A stretch of 8,537 bases of DNA from Aalborgiella sp031390045 (GCA_031390045.1 JANMTB010000020.1:1-8537); one strand, 5' to 3'. Counted from the stretch's first letter, positions 1-5,477 are shown. A program made the numbers and translations. Notes: generated from the letters alone by a model not told the origin.

Positions 1-276
1 AAAGCTGGAGTTACCCGCGATGCTGAACTTCTCACCCGCCACAGACTTCAACCAAGCGTCAGTCCCTGCCAATTTGTACTCACAGCTGCCAGCCGTGCAT
101 TCCATGATTTCAGGCGCGCCGGTGTTGAAAGTCAGGGTGGACGGCAGCACCACGCCGACCGATTTTTTGGTGCCATCCGCCAGCGTGATGCCGTGGCTCA
201 CACATTTGCCTTCAAAGTAAACGCTGGCGGTGGTGGAAACGGTGACGTTGTGGAAATGTGGGGTGATTGTGGACAT
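1..276 (-). CDS. ppnP: Pyrimidine/purine nucleoside phosphorylase, PpnP (YaiE/DUF1255) family, 3' end outside window
   Basis: The minus strand reads 92 codons without a stop and runs off the left edge. The family is about 95-105 residues, so only the last dozen or so are missing. The translation has the PpnP signature: YFEGKCVSH near residue 20, a KKSVGVVLP strand near 38, FNTGAPEIMEC near 50-60, and GNSSF at the window edge. Family knowledge: a small one-domain cupin that reversibly phosphorolyses several nucleosides to base and ribose-1-phosphate, in the cytoplasm, as nucleoside salvage. The start is uncertain. ATG at 276 fits homolog length, but an in-frame ATG at 291 would add MNLST, and neither has a Shine-Dalgarno sequence. 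The gene follows a terminator hairpin almost directly. Identity is confident; the start is not. Confidence 0.88.
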   Translation of the reverse strand, partial: MSTITPHFHNVTVSTTASVYFEGKCVSHGITLADGTKKSVGVVLPSTLTFNTGAPEIMECTAGSCEYKLAGTDAWLKSVAGEKFSIAGNSSF

Positions 277-295
277 GGTAGATAAGTTCATCAAT

Positions 296-328
296 AAAAA
301 AGGGGCTGTGCTGCAATGCACAACCCCT
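296..328 (-). terminator. Rho-independent terminator after the glycine-zipper gene
   Basis: On the minus strand, GGGGTTGTGC and GCACAGCCCC (327-318 and 311-302) form a 10-bp stem with one G-U pair and a 6-base loop. An A-U closing pair and a run of six T (301-296) follow. On the plus strand the G-U becomes a C-A mismatch and there is no equally good T-run, so the hairpin is best read as stopping minus-strand transcription arriving from the gene that ends at 388. Its T-run ends four bases before the upstream candidate ppnP ATG. Confidence 0.8.
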
Positions 329-387
329 GATTTTAAGGCACTCTAGCTGGTTCTAGACTGTGCGCCTAAATTACCATGATTAGATTC

Positions 388-1137
388 TCAACGCCAATTG
401 CGGTAGTCCTCATACCCATAGTCACGGCGAACTTGACGCACTGGGTTGTACACTGGTTGTTGAGCAGCCCGAGGTGCGTGGGGGCGAACATACGAATGAC
501 GGTAGTACGGCTCGCTGGAGATATAGCGCGGTGCAAAGTGGTCAAAACCCGTGTAGTACACAATGGGTGCTATCGGAGCAAAAGTTGGCTGCGAGTGCAG
601 ATACGTTGGTTGTGTATAGGTGACTGTTTGCACTGGTGCTTCTATGTACAACGCAATTTGTGCGCCTTGACGGAAACTGCCCTCAGCTGGCATCTGCACC
701 GTGTAGCGCTGACCTGCGTATTCATACAGCACATTTTGCGCCACAGTGCGGTTTTCTACCGTGTTTTTGGTGTGGCAAGACTGGGTTGGGTACTGTCCAG
801 AATAGTTGTGCGTTTCAATTTGGTTGCCCACCAAGCCGCCACCTAAAGCGCCAATCACAGTGGCCACAGCACGACCATCTTGCCCATGTCCACGGCCAAT
901 CTGGTTCCCCAGCGCGCCGCCAATGACCGCACCAATCAAAGCGCCACCGCCGTTGGGCTGCACATATTGAACTGTTGTGGTGGTGCAAACTTGCTTGGGC
1001 ACTGTCACTTGCTGCAACACTGGTGTACTTGAGATCACAAAGCCATACGCATTAGCCGGGCCAGATTGCGCCAAAGTGACGCCTGTAGCGGCTAATAAGG
1101 CTGTGGAGACAATACTTTTAATGACGATATTCTTCAT
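388..1137 (-). CDS. Exported glycine-zipper 2TM domain protein with Tyr/Pro/Arg-rich tail
   Basis: A 249-residue protein. Residues 1-23 form a signal peptide: Lys at 2 and 7, hydrophobic core 9-20, likely signal peptidase I cleavage after TLA at 23. There is no lipobox cysteine. Residues about 63-107 hold two glycine-zipper halves (GALIGAVIGGALGNQIG and GALGGGLVGNQI), as in the Rick_17kDa_Anti/SlyB-like family. Cys51 and Cys121 flank the zipper and could form a disulfide. A small conserved module around 136-165 (YEYAGQRYTVQMP) follows. Residues about 170-249 are low-complexity, rich in Tyr, Pro, Arg and His. Glycine zippers of this type are thought to insert into or span membranes; a cell-envelope role is inferred and the exact function is unknown. 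ATG 1137 is supported by AGGAG seven bases upstream. It is probably transcribed alone and ends at the hairpin at 296-328. Confidence 0.85.
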   Translation of the reverse strand: MKNIVIKSIVSTALLAATGVTLAQSGPANAYGFVISSTPVLQQVTVPKQVCTTTTVQYVQPNGGGALIGAVIGGALGNQIGRGHGQDGRAVATVIGALGGGLVGNQIETHNYSGQYPTQSCHTKNTVENRTVAQNVLYEYAGQRYTVQMPAEGSFRQGAQIALYIEAPVQTVTYTQPTYLHSQPTFAPIAPIVYYTGFDHFAPRYISSEPYYRHSYVRPHAPRAAQQPVYNPVRQVRRDYGYEDYRNWR

Positions 1138-1144
1138 GTCTTAG

Positions 1145-1149
1145 CTCCT
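1145..1149 (-). promoter_or_regulatory. Shine-Dalgarno of the glycine-zipper gene
   Basis: The minus strand reads AGGAG seven bases before ATG 1137. It fixes the start and is one of only two clear ribosome binding sites in the window. The remaining spacer up to 1422 holds the repeated TGTAA/TGTGA boxes and repeat copy A, listed separately. I could not assign a convincing -35/-10 pair for this gene. Confidence 0.8.
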
Positions 1150-1270
1150 AATAAGTCCAAATGTTTGCGGACTAGAAACTGAGGCCATCAGCGCACCATG
1201 CGCAAATGTGTTTCAGTGAACATACAACGGCTGCTCTGAGTGGATAGCTGACCCAGTATTGCTACGCTTG

Positions 1271-1296
1271 TGTAAAGCTGTTGTAACTGTTTGTGA
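1271..1296. promoter_or_regulatory. Candidate regulator site: three helically phased TGTRA boxes
   Basis: The plus strand has TGTAA at 1271, TGTAA at 1282 and TGTGA at 1292, spaced 11 and 10 bases. On the minus strand this reads as TCACA, TTACA, TTACA, 135-160 bases upstream of the glycine-zipper start. Tandem half-sites one helical turn apart are the usual layout for OmpR/PhoB-family response regulators. The regulator is unknown, and three 5-base matches could be chance. Confidence 0.25.
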
Positions 1297-1311
1297 AGAA
1301 AAGTGATTATC

Positions 1312-1390
1312 GCTATAAATAATATAGCTGCTTAGGTAATAGATAAGCTGGCTATAGGCGTATTCATTGCTTTTTTGAGGGTTCTGAGTA
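1312..1390 (+). repeat. Dispersed intergenic repeat, copy A (~80 bp)
   Basis: It begins with gctataaataatatagct, identical to 2129-2146, and stays roughly three-quarters identical to copy B (2129-2208) with one gap. Shared landmarks are ggctatag about 35 bases in, a T-run, and a gagta end. The first part is itself an inverted repeat, GCTATA-AATAA-TATAGC. The copy lies 32 bases past the brnA stop. I recall similar hairpin repeats between genes in Comamonadaceae; not verified. Confidence 0.65.
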
Positions 1391-1422
1391 GGTTTTTACC
1401 TAAACTTTGCAAAAGCGCGAAA

Positions 1423-1737
1423 TCAAGCCGCTGAATGGGTGCGTAACCAGTCTTTCAGCGCGTCATTCATACGCGTTTGCCAGCCTGGCCCTGCGCTGCG
1501 AAAGGCGCTTAAAACTTCATTGTCAAAGCGTATGGCAACTTGTTCTTTGTTGCCGCTGCCAGTCGGACGACCGCGCTTTTTAATCGCTGTCGATAATCCT
1601 TTTTGCAGCTCTTCGTCGCTCAGCGGCCGATCATCTTCATCCGCGCCGTCCCAGACGTAATACCCGCCTGGAGGTGGCGTTTTCATAGCTTTCAAAATAG
1701 CTTGGCGCTCAGTCATTTTCACCACCGATCCATTCAT
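1423..1737 (-). CDS. brnA: BrnA-family antitoxin
   Basis: A 104-residue protein from ATG 1737. The middle has the acidic DRPLSDEEL segment followed by RGRPTGSGNKEQVAIRFD. The C-terminal half, with VLSAFRSAGPGWQTRMNDAL, is the ribbon-helix-helix fold that lets BrnA bind DNA and neutralise the toxin. Family knowledge: BrnA pairs with BrnT, binds it tightly and represses the shared promoter. I chose ATG 1737 because GGAGG lies six bases upstream. ATG 1716 (MTERQ, overlapping the brnT stop as ATGACTGA) is a shorter alternative, and ATG 1761 a longer one with no site. The gene overlaps the 3' end of brnT by 29 bases, so the two are surely co-transcribed. Toxin first, antitoxin second is the normal brnTA order. 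Confidence 0.85.
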   Translation of the reverse strand: MNGSVVKMTERQAILKAMKTPPPGGYYVWDGADEDDRPLSDEELQKGLSTAIKKRGRPTGSGNKEQVAIRFDNEVLSAFRSAGPGWQTRMNDALKDWLRTHSAA

Positions 1738-1996
1738 AGTAAACCTCCGATTCCTTCTCATTTGCAGGACGAAAACTAATCACTCTGACCGCACCATCAC
1801 GCTCAAGATGAACGACCGTCAGCACACACAACTGTCGCATGACATACGCAAAAGACTGCACCCGGTTTTCACCCTTCTGCGGACTAGCTATGTCCAAGCG
1901 ATAGCGCGATTCAAGCACCATGCCCGCTTTGGCAAAATCAAACCCATGCTTAGCCAAATTTCTCTGCCGCTTGGCCTCATCCCAAATTAATTTCAT
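1709..1996 (-). CDS. brnT: BrnT-family ribonuclease toxin (DUF497)
   Basis: A 95-residue protein with the BrnT hallmarks: an N-terminal WDEAK..NLAKHGFDF segment (residues 5-21), a central LTVVHLERDG strand, and the C-terminal VISFRPANEKESEVYYEW. Length matches the family (about 90-100). BrnT has a RelE-like fold and cuts RNA, stopping growth unless bound by BrnA; that is family knowledge. The reading frame is intact, with no sign of decay. It is transcribed from a readable promoter at 2011-2039, which would leave a leader of only seven or eight bases, and there is no Shine-Dalgarno sequence. ATG 1996 is the natural start by homolog length. The antitoxin gene starts within its 3' end. Confidence 0.88.
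   Translation of the reverse strand: MKLIWDEAKRQRNLAKHGFDFAKAGMVLESRYRLDIASPQKGENRVQSFAYVMRQLCVLTVVHLERDGAVRVISFRPANEKESEVYYEWIGGEND
1744..1748 (-). promoter_or_regulatory. Shine-Dalgarno of brnA, inside brnT
   Basis: The minus strand reads GGAGG, then TTTACT, then ATG 1737. The site lies inside the brnT reading frame (Glu-Val codons of EVYYEW) and supports the 1737 start over 1716 and 1761. A strong site for the antitoxin and none for the toxin would favour antitoxin excess. Confidence 0.7.
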
Positions 1997-2010
1997 GGCA
2001 ATTGATATTT

Positions 2011-2039
2011 ATTGTAGATGCGTTAAATGAAGTATGCAA
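2011..2039 (-). promoter_or_regulatory. Sigma-70 type promoter of brnTA
   Basis: On the minus strand, TTGCAT (2039-2034) is separated by exactly 17 bases from TACAAT (2016-2011). Each is close to consensus (TTGACA, TATAAT). A start seven or so bases past the -10 falls near 2004, only about eight bases before the brnT ATG at 1996, so the toxin message would be nearly leaderless. Confidence 0.6.
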
Positions 2040-2063
2040 GGGTTTTTTGTGGATGCGTTAATT
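2012..2063. repeat. Direct repeat pair over the brnT promoter, possible BrnA operator
   Basis: ttgtagatgcgttaaat (2012-2028) and ttgtggatgcgttaatt (2047-2063) match at 15 of 17 positions, 35 bases apart. The first copy overlaps the -10 box; the second lies just upstream of the -35. BrnA proteins repress their own promoter, so these are reasonable operator candidates. That link is inference. Confidence 0.5.
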
Positions 2064-2069
2064 CGAACA

Positions 2070-2095
2070 AATAACTAATTATGCATACAGTTATT
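2070..2095. repeat. Inverted repeat AATAACT/AGTTATT around ATGCAT
   Basis: A perfect 7-bp inverted repeat (2070-2076 and 2089-2095) with a 12-base centre that contains the palindrome atgcat. It lies upstream of the brnT promoter in the AT-rich spacer 1997-2209. It could be a protein site or chance in AT-rich DNA. The rest of this spacer holds the brnT promoter, the direct repeats and repeat copy B; I see no gene in it. Confidence 0.35.
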
Positions 2096-2128
2096 GGTTA
2101 TTCAAAGAGTTGCAGAATTCATATTTTT

Positions 2129-2208
2129 GCTATAAATAATATAGCTATTAAGTCAATAAATACGCCGGCTATAGCCATATTTGATGTATTTTTGGACGGT
2201 TTTGAGTA
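2129..2208 (+). repeat. Dispersed intergenic repeat, copy B (~80 bp)
   Basis: Second copy of the element at 1312-1390, same orientation, 817 bases apart start to start. It opens with the same 18 bases, contains the perfect palindrome ggctatagcc, and ends two bases from the stop codon of the YffB-like gene. Like copy A, it sits just past the 3' end of a minus-strand gene, so it could act in the 3' untranslated region. No T-run follows the hairpin on the minus strand, so it is not a classical terminator. Confidence 0.65.
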
Positions 2209-2209
2209 T

Positions 2210-2569
2210 TTAAACCCGTTTCGCCCAACTTTCAGCATCAAACCCAACTGAAACATCGTTTCCAGACGCCACATCCGCCCACTCCAGCACAGGTCGTTTG
2301 ATCAAACTTGCATTCAAAATCAACAACTTAGCTGTCGATTCGGCATCTACTGCCGTGCTTTGCGTGGCGGCATCGAGTTTGCGCCACGTTGTGCCTTTAC
2401 GGTTGAGGAGCGTTTCCCAGCCGACCGCCGCCATCCACGCGTTCAGGCGTTCAGGCGGGACGCCTTGCTTTTTGAAGTCGTGGAATCGGTAGTCAATGCC
2501 CTGCGCTGTGAGCCAGGCGCGGGCTTTTTTGACGGTGTCGCAGTTGGGGATGCCGAATAAGGTGATCAT
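2210..2569 (-). CDS. YffB/ArsC-family thioredoxin-fold protein (Spx/ArsC-like reductase)
   Basis: A 119-residue protein beginning MITLFGIPNCDTVKKARAWL, close to E. coli YffB (about 118 residues). Visible family features are Cys10 at the start of the first helix (NCDTVKKA), YRFHDFKKQG (27-36), the strongly conserved LLNRKGTTWRKL block (54-65), and the IKRP motif with Arg92 and Pro93. In ArsC these positions serve redox chemistry on arsenate. YffB-type proteins are not shown to be arsenate reductases, and a glutathione-linked thiol role has been suggested; substrate is unknown. I chose ATG 2569 because the 27 residues before it in the longer frame (from 2650) have no family similarity and overlap folC. 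No Shine-Dalgarno is visible. It diverges from folC with a 69-base gap. Confidence 0.88.
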   Translation of the reverse strand: MITLFGIPNCDTVKKARAWLTAQGIDYRFHDFKKQGVPPERLNAWMAAVGWETLLNRKGTTWRKLDAATQSTAVDAESTAKLLILNASLIKRPVLEWADVASGNDVSVGFDAESWAKRV

Positions 2570-2604
2570 TTGGGTATTTTCGGGCTTGAATTGCGTGATC
2601 TTCG

Positions 2605-2644
2605 CGTCATCTACGCCAACATAAGGGAAAATACGTAGATGACG
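2605..2644. promoter_or_regulatory. Perfect 11-bp inverted repeat covering the folC start codon
   Basis: CGTCATCTACG (2605-2615) and CGTAGATGACG (2634-2644) are exact reverse complements separated by 18 bases. The right arm contains the folC ATG (2639-2641), and the only Shine-Dalgarno-like bases, TAAGG (2622-2626), lie in the loop. In a folC transcript beginning upstream of 2605, a hairpin would bury the start codon. As DNA it could instead be a dimeric regulator site between the divergent genes. Confidence 0.55.
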
Positions 2645-3988
2645 ACGCATTCAAACAGTTCTAAAACCTTCCAAACCTTGGCCGAATGGCTGGAATACTG
2701 CGAAAAGCTGCACGCCAAACCGATTGATTTGGGGTTGGAGCGAGTGCGTGAGGTGGCGAAGCGGATGGCTATTCGCTTCGACTGCCCGGTGATTACCGTG
2801 GCTGGCACGAACGGCAAGGGCTCGACCTGCGCGATGGCGGAGTCGATTTTGAGCCAAGCGGGGTACAAAACGGGGGTCTTCACCTCGCCGCATTTGGTGC
2901 ATTTTGAAGAGCGGCTGAGGATCGCGGAAATACCTGTCAAAGCTGCTGAATTAATAGCAAGCTTTGCCCGTGTTGATTCGATGAGGGGTGAAATATCTTT
3001 AACTTACTTTGAATTTACAACCTTGGCTTTGCTGGATGTGATGGTCAACGCCAAGCTTGATGTGGCGATTTTGGAGGTTGGGCTGGGTGGGCGGCTGGAT
3101 GCGGTGAACATCATTGATGCGGATTGCGCCATCATCACCAGCATCGACCTGGACCACATGGAGTTTTTGGGCGACACGCGGGAGAAAATCGGGTTTGAGA
3201 AGGCGGGCATCATGCGCGCTGGCAAACACGCCGTGGTGAGCGACCCGATGCCGCCAGCGTCGGTGCAGGCGCACGCGGAGGCGATTGGCGCGGATTTGTG
3301 GCTGGTGGGGCGCGATTTCAACTTTTCGGGTGACAAATTGCAATGGGCTTGGGCGACTTCTAAGGAGCGGGGGGGCAAGCGTTTTGCCAGCTTGGCCTAC
3401 CCGGCGCTGCGCGGGGCGAACCAGTTGGTGAATGCTTCGGGTGTACTCGCCGCTTTGACCGCTTTGAGAGAGCGTTTGCCGATTACCGCGCAGGCGGTGC
3501 GCAACGGGCTGGCTTTTGTCGAGCTGCCGGGGCGCTTTCAAATCATTCCGGGTGAACCGAATTTGATTTTGGATGTGGGACACAACCCGCACGCGATTGC
3601 GGCTTTGGCGGTGAATTTAGACGCGATGGGCTTTGCACCTTGTACCCACGCGGTTTTTGGGGCGATGGCTGACAAAGACTTGGCAAATATGTTGCAAAGG
3701 ATGAATCCGTTGGTCGACAAGTGGTATTTCACCGACTTGCCGACTGTGCGGGCGGCTAAGGCTGCGGATTTGTTAAGCATTTGGCAAGGCGTTAATGTGG
3801 ATAAGAAAACTGGCGAAAAAGCCCGAAAAGACGTTGAAGCACACTGTTACAGCAGCCCGAAAATGGCGCTAGACGCTGCAATCGCCCAGTCAGCCCCCAC
3901 TGATAGAATCGTGGTGTTTGGCTCGTTCTTCACAGTGGGCGGCGTGCTGGAAGATGGCGTGCCACGGCTGCAGGCCCGACACGTCTAA
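2639..3988 (+). CDS. folC: Bifunctional dihydrofolate synthase / folylpolyglutamate synthase
   Basis: A 449-residue Mur-ligase-family enzyme. It joins glutamate to dihydropteroate to make dihydrofolate, then extends the glutamate tail of tetrahydrofolates, using ATP in the cytoplasm. Visible motifs: LHAKPIDLGLERV (24-36), the ATP loop VAGTNGKGST (54-63, Lys60), TSPHL (82-86), LEVGLGGRLDAVN in the central domain, DLDHMEFLG, EKAGI, and LDVGHNPHA (311-319) starting the C-terminal domain. E. coli FolC is about 422 residues, so this copy is slightly long. ATG 2639 is forced: an in-frame TAG lies directly before it and the next Met is at residue 43. It opens the plus-strand operon, with dedD 50 bases downstream. 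A patch near 2935-3025 uses rare, AT-rich codons (TTA, ATA, AGG) unlike the rest of the gene, although the encoded protein segment is conserved. Confidence 0.97.
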   Translation: MTTHSNSSKTFQTLAEWLEYCEKLHAKPIDLGLERVREVAKRMAIRFDCPVITVAGTNGKGSTCAMAESILSQAGYKTGVFTSPHLVHFEERLRIAEIPVKAAELIASFARVDSMRGEISLTYFEFTTLALLDVMVNAKLDVAILEVGLGGRLDAVNIIDADCAIITSIDLDHMEFLGDTREKIGFEKAGIMRAGKHAVVSDPMPPASVQAHAEAIGADLWLVGRDFNFSGDKLQWAWATSKERGGKRFASLAYPALRGANQLVNASGVLAALTALRERLPITAQAVRNGLAFVELPGRFQIIPGEPNLILDVGHNPHAIAALAVNLDAMGFAPCTHAVFGAMADKDLANMLQRMNPLVDKWYFTDLPTVRAAKAADLLSIWQGVNVDKKTGEKARKDVEAHCYSSPKMALDAAIAQSAPTDRIVVFGSFFTVGGVLEDGVPRLQARHV

Positions 3989-4038
3989 TTTAATGTCTAA
4001 ATTTACAGTCTATTAAGCTACCAAGTAAGCATCAATTT

Positions 4039-4878
4039 ATGGCCATATTTAGCACCCGATCCAGCAAGCGCGACGAAGACCAAGCGCCCACAAAAAATGT
4101 CCCCATCGACAGCATAGAAACCCTGCGCACCCGTGCTCGTCAACGTTTGATTGGCGCGGTCGTATTGGTCGCCTTAGGTATTGTGGCTTTCACGTTGTTG
4201 TTTGACAGCCAGCCGCGACCCATTCCGGCGGATATACAAATCACCATGCCAGACAAAGACAAACCAAATTCAACGACGACGGCGACCATTCCTGCGCCAG
4301 CTGCAGCTGCTGCTCCCGCAACTACCACTACAGCGCCACAGGTTGTTGCTCCTGTTACACCGTCTGTAGCAGCCGCCGCCGCTGCAGCCGCGTCTGCTAG
4401 CTTGAGTTCCAAAGAAGAATTTGTCGCTCCCAAGGCTGAGAAAAAGCCGGAAGCAAAAGTCGAAGCGAAAGTCGAGCCCAAAGTAGAACCGAAAGCCGAA
4501 GTTAAAGTTGTTTCTAAACCCGAAGTGAAGCCAGCACCTAAGCCCCCTGCGAACGACGAAGCCGCCAAAGCGATGGCGATTTTAGAAGGCAAAGCGCCGC
4601 CTAAAGCTGAAGCAAAGACGGAATCTGCAAGTGTTGCGGATGCATCAGCGGGTAGATTTGTTGTACAAGTCGGGGCATTTGCTGAAAACGACAAAGCACA
4701 ACAAGTCCGCTTAAAAGTGGAGCGTGCCGGCATGAAAACCTACACCAACGTGGCGCAAACCAAAGAGGGTACGCGCACCCGAGTGCGCGTAGGGCCTTTC
4801 AGCACGCGGGCAGAGGCTGAGAAAGCTGCAGCAAAGATCAAAACTTTAGATTTACCCGCTGCGATTTTGACGTTGTAA
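4039..4878 (+). CDS. dedD: DedD-like SPOR domain cell-division protein
   Basis: A 279-residue bitopic inner-membrane protein. Residues 1-36 are a charged cytoplasmic tail; 37-55 form one membrane helix (LIGAVVLVALGIVAFTLLF). A long periplasmic linker runs from about 56 to 204, first Ala/Thr/Pro-rich with an eight-Ala run, then made of Lys/Glu/Pro/Val pieces (KVEAKVEPKVEPKAEVKV). Residues 205-279 are a SPOR domain (GRFVVQVGAFAENDKAQQV to the end), which binds denuded peptidoglycan at the division septum. Position directly after folC and before cvpA is where dedD lies in E. coli and many betaproteobacteria, supporting the name; the linker itself is too low in complexity to compare. Only a 4-base TAAG lies in Shine-Dalgarno position, nine bases before ATG 4039. 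The linker is likely flexible and variable in length among strains. Confidence 0.9.
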   Translation: MAIFSTRSSKRDEDQAPTKNVPIDSIETLRTRARQRLIGAVVLVALGIVAFTLLFDSQPRPIPADIQITMPDKDKPNSTTTATIPAPAAAAAPATTTTAPQVVAPVTPSVAAAAAAAASASLSSKEEFVAPKAEKKPEAKVEAKVEPKVEPKAEVKVVSKPEVKPAPKPPANDEAAKAMAILEGKAPPKAEAKTESASVADASAGRFVVQVGAFAENDKAQQVRLKVERAGMKTYTNVAQTKEGTRTRVRVGPFSTRAEAEKAAAKIKTLDLPAAILTL

Positions 4879-4927
4879 TTTAAACCGCAGATCAAACCAC
4901 TTCTTAAAACTTAGCGAACTACAAAAT

Positions 4928-5413
4928 ATGGTGCTCGTTGACTGGATATTGTTAGGCATCTTGGGGCTGTCGTTCCTCTTGGGTGCTTGGCGCGGGCTGG
5001 TGTATGAGGTGCTGTCGGTGTTTGTCTGGATCGTCGCTTTTGTCTTGGCGCAATGGTATGCGCCTGATATGGCGGCGAAGTTGCCGATGGAGGGTTCGGC
5101 CGAGTCGTTGCGCTATGCGGCTGGGTTTGTCGTTGTTTTTATTGGCTCAGCATTTGTGGCCAGTGTGCTGGTGCAGTTGATTAAGCGGTTGGTTGCCGCA
5201 GTGGGGCTGCGACCAGTTGACCGCACATTAGGCGCGGTGTTTGGTTTGATACGCGGTGCGATTTTGATACTGGCCATCGCTGTGGTGATGAACATGACGG
5301 CACTGCGCAGTCAAGCTGATTGGCAGGCGTCGCAAGGTGCCAGTTATTTAACAGGTGTGCTGATCAAGATCAAACCGCTGCTGCCGCAAGATTTTTCAAA
5401 ATATTTACCGTAA
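4928..5413 (+). CDS. cvpA: CvpA family inner-membrane protein
   Basis: A 161-residue protein, matching E. coli CvpA (162). Four membrane segments can be seen at about residues 5-21, 25-43, 63-86 and 101-122. The family signature RPVDRTLGAVFGLIRG lies at 95-110, entering the last helix. CvpA was named for a role in colicin V production and is linked to envelope stress and bile tolerance in enteric bacteria; its biochemical function is not settled. The dedD-cvpA-purF order is widely conserved. There are 49 bases after dedD and 64 before purF, with no terminator in either gap. There is no Shine-Dalgarno before ATG 4928; the upstream bases are AT-rich. Confidence 0.93.
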   Translation: MVLVDWILLGILGLSFLLGAWRGLVYEVLSVFVWIVAFVLAQWYAPDMAAKLPMEGSAESLRYAAGFVVVFIGSAFVASVLVQLIKRLVAAVGLRPVDRTLGAVFGLIRGAILILAIAVVMNMTALRSQADWQASQGASYLTGVLIKIKPLLPQDFSKYLP

Positions 5414-5477
5414 ACATATTGCTTTAAATACATCTATCCATGTCTCAAACTAAATCTCTTTTTAAGTTCGGAAATCT

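Noticed and set aside
20..220. 66-codon plus-strand frame at the left edge
   Set aside because: Antisense to ppnP, whose protein similarity is clear across the same bases.
342..357. TCTAG/CTAGA inverted repeat between the glycine-zipper gene and ppnP
   Set aside because: Five-bp arms with a six-base centre and no T-run; too weak beside the strong terminator at 296-328.
376..846. 156-codon plus-strand open frame opposite the glycine-zipper gene
   Set aside because: Fully antisense to a gene with a signal peptide, recognised domain and good SD; its own translation resembles no family.
1389..1402. TAGGT-tttt-ACCTA hairpin past the brnA stop, considered as a brnTA terminator
   Set aside because: The stem is only five bp and no T-run follows on the minus strand.
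2937..2960. agctgctgaattaatagca in folC, resembling the end of the intergenic repeat
   Set aside because: Only about 13 of 19 positions match the repeat, and the encoded AELIASFARV aligns with normal FolC sequence, so it is not an inserted copy.
2999..3592. 197-codon minus-strand frame within folC
   Set aside because: Shadow of a G/C-biased coding frame; folC motifs run through the whole interval.
4140..4733. 197-codon minus-strand Ala/Gly/Ser-rich frame within dedD
   Set aside because: Produced by the Ala/Thr/Pro- and Lys/Glu-rich linker read backwards; no independent support.
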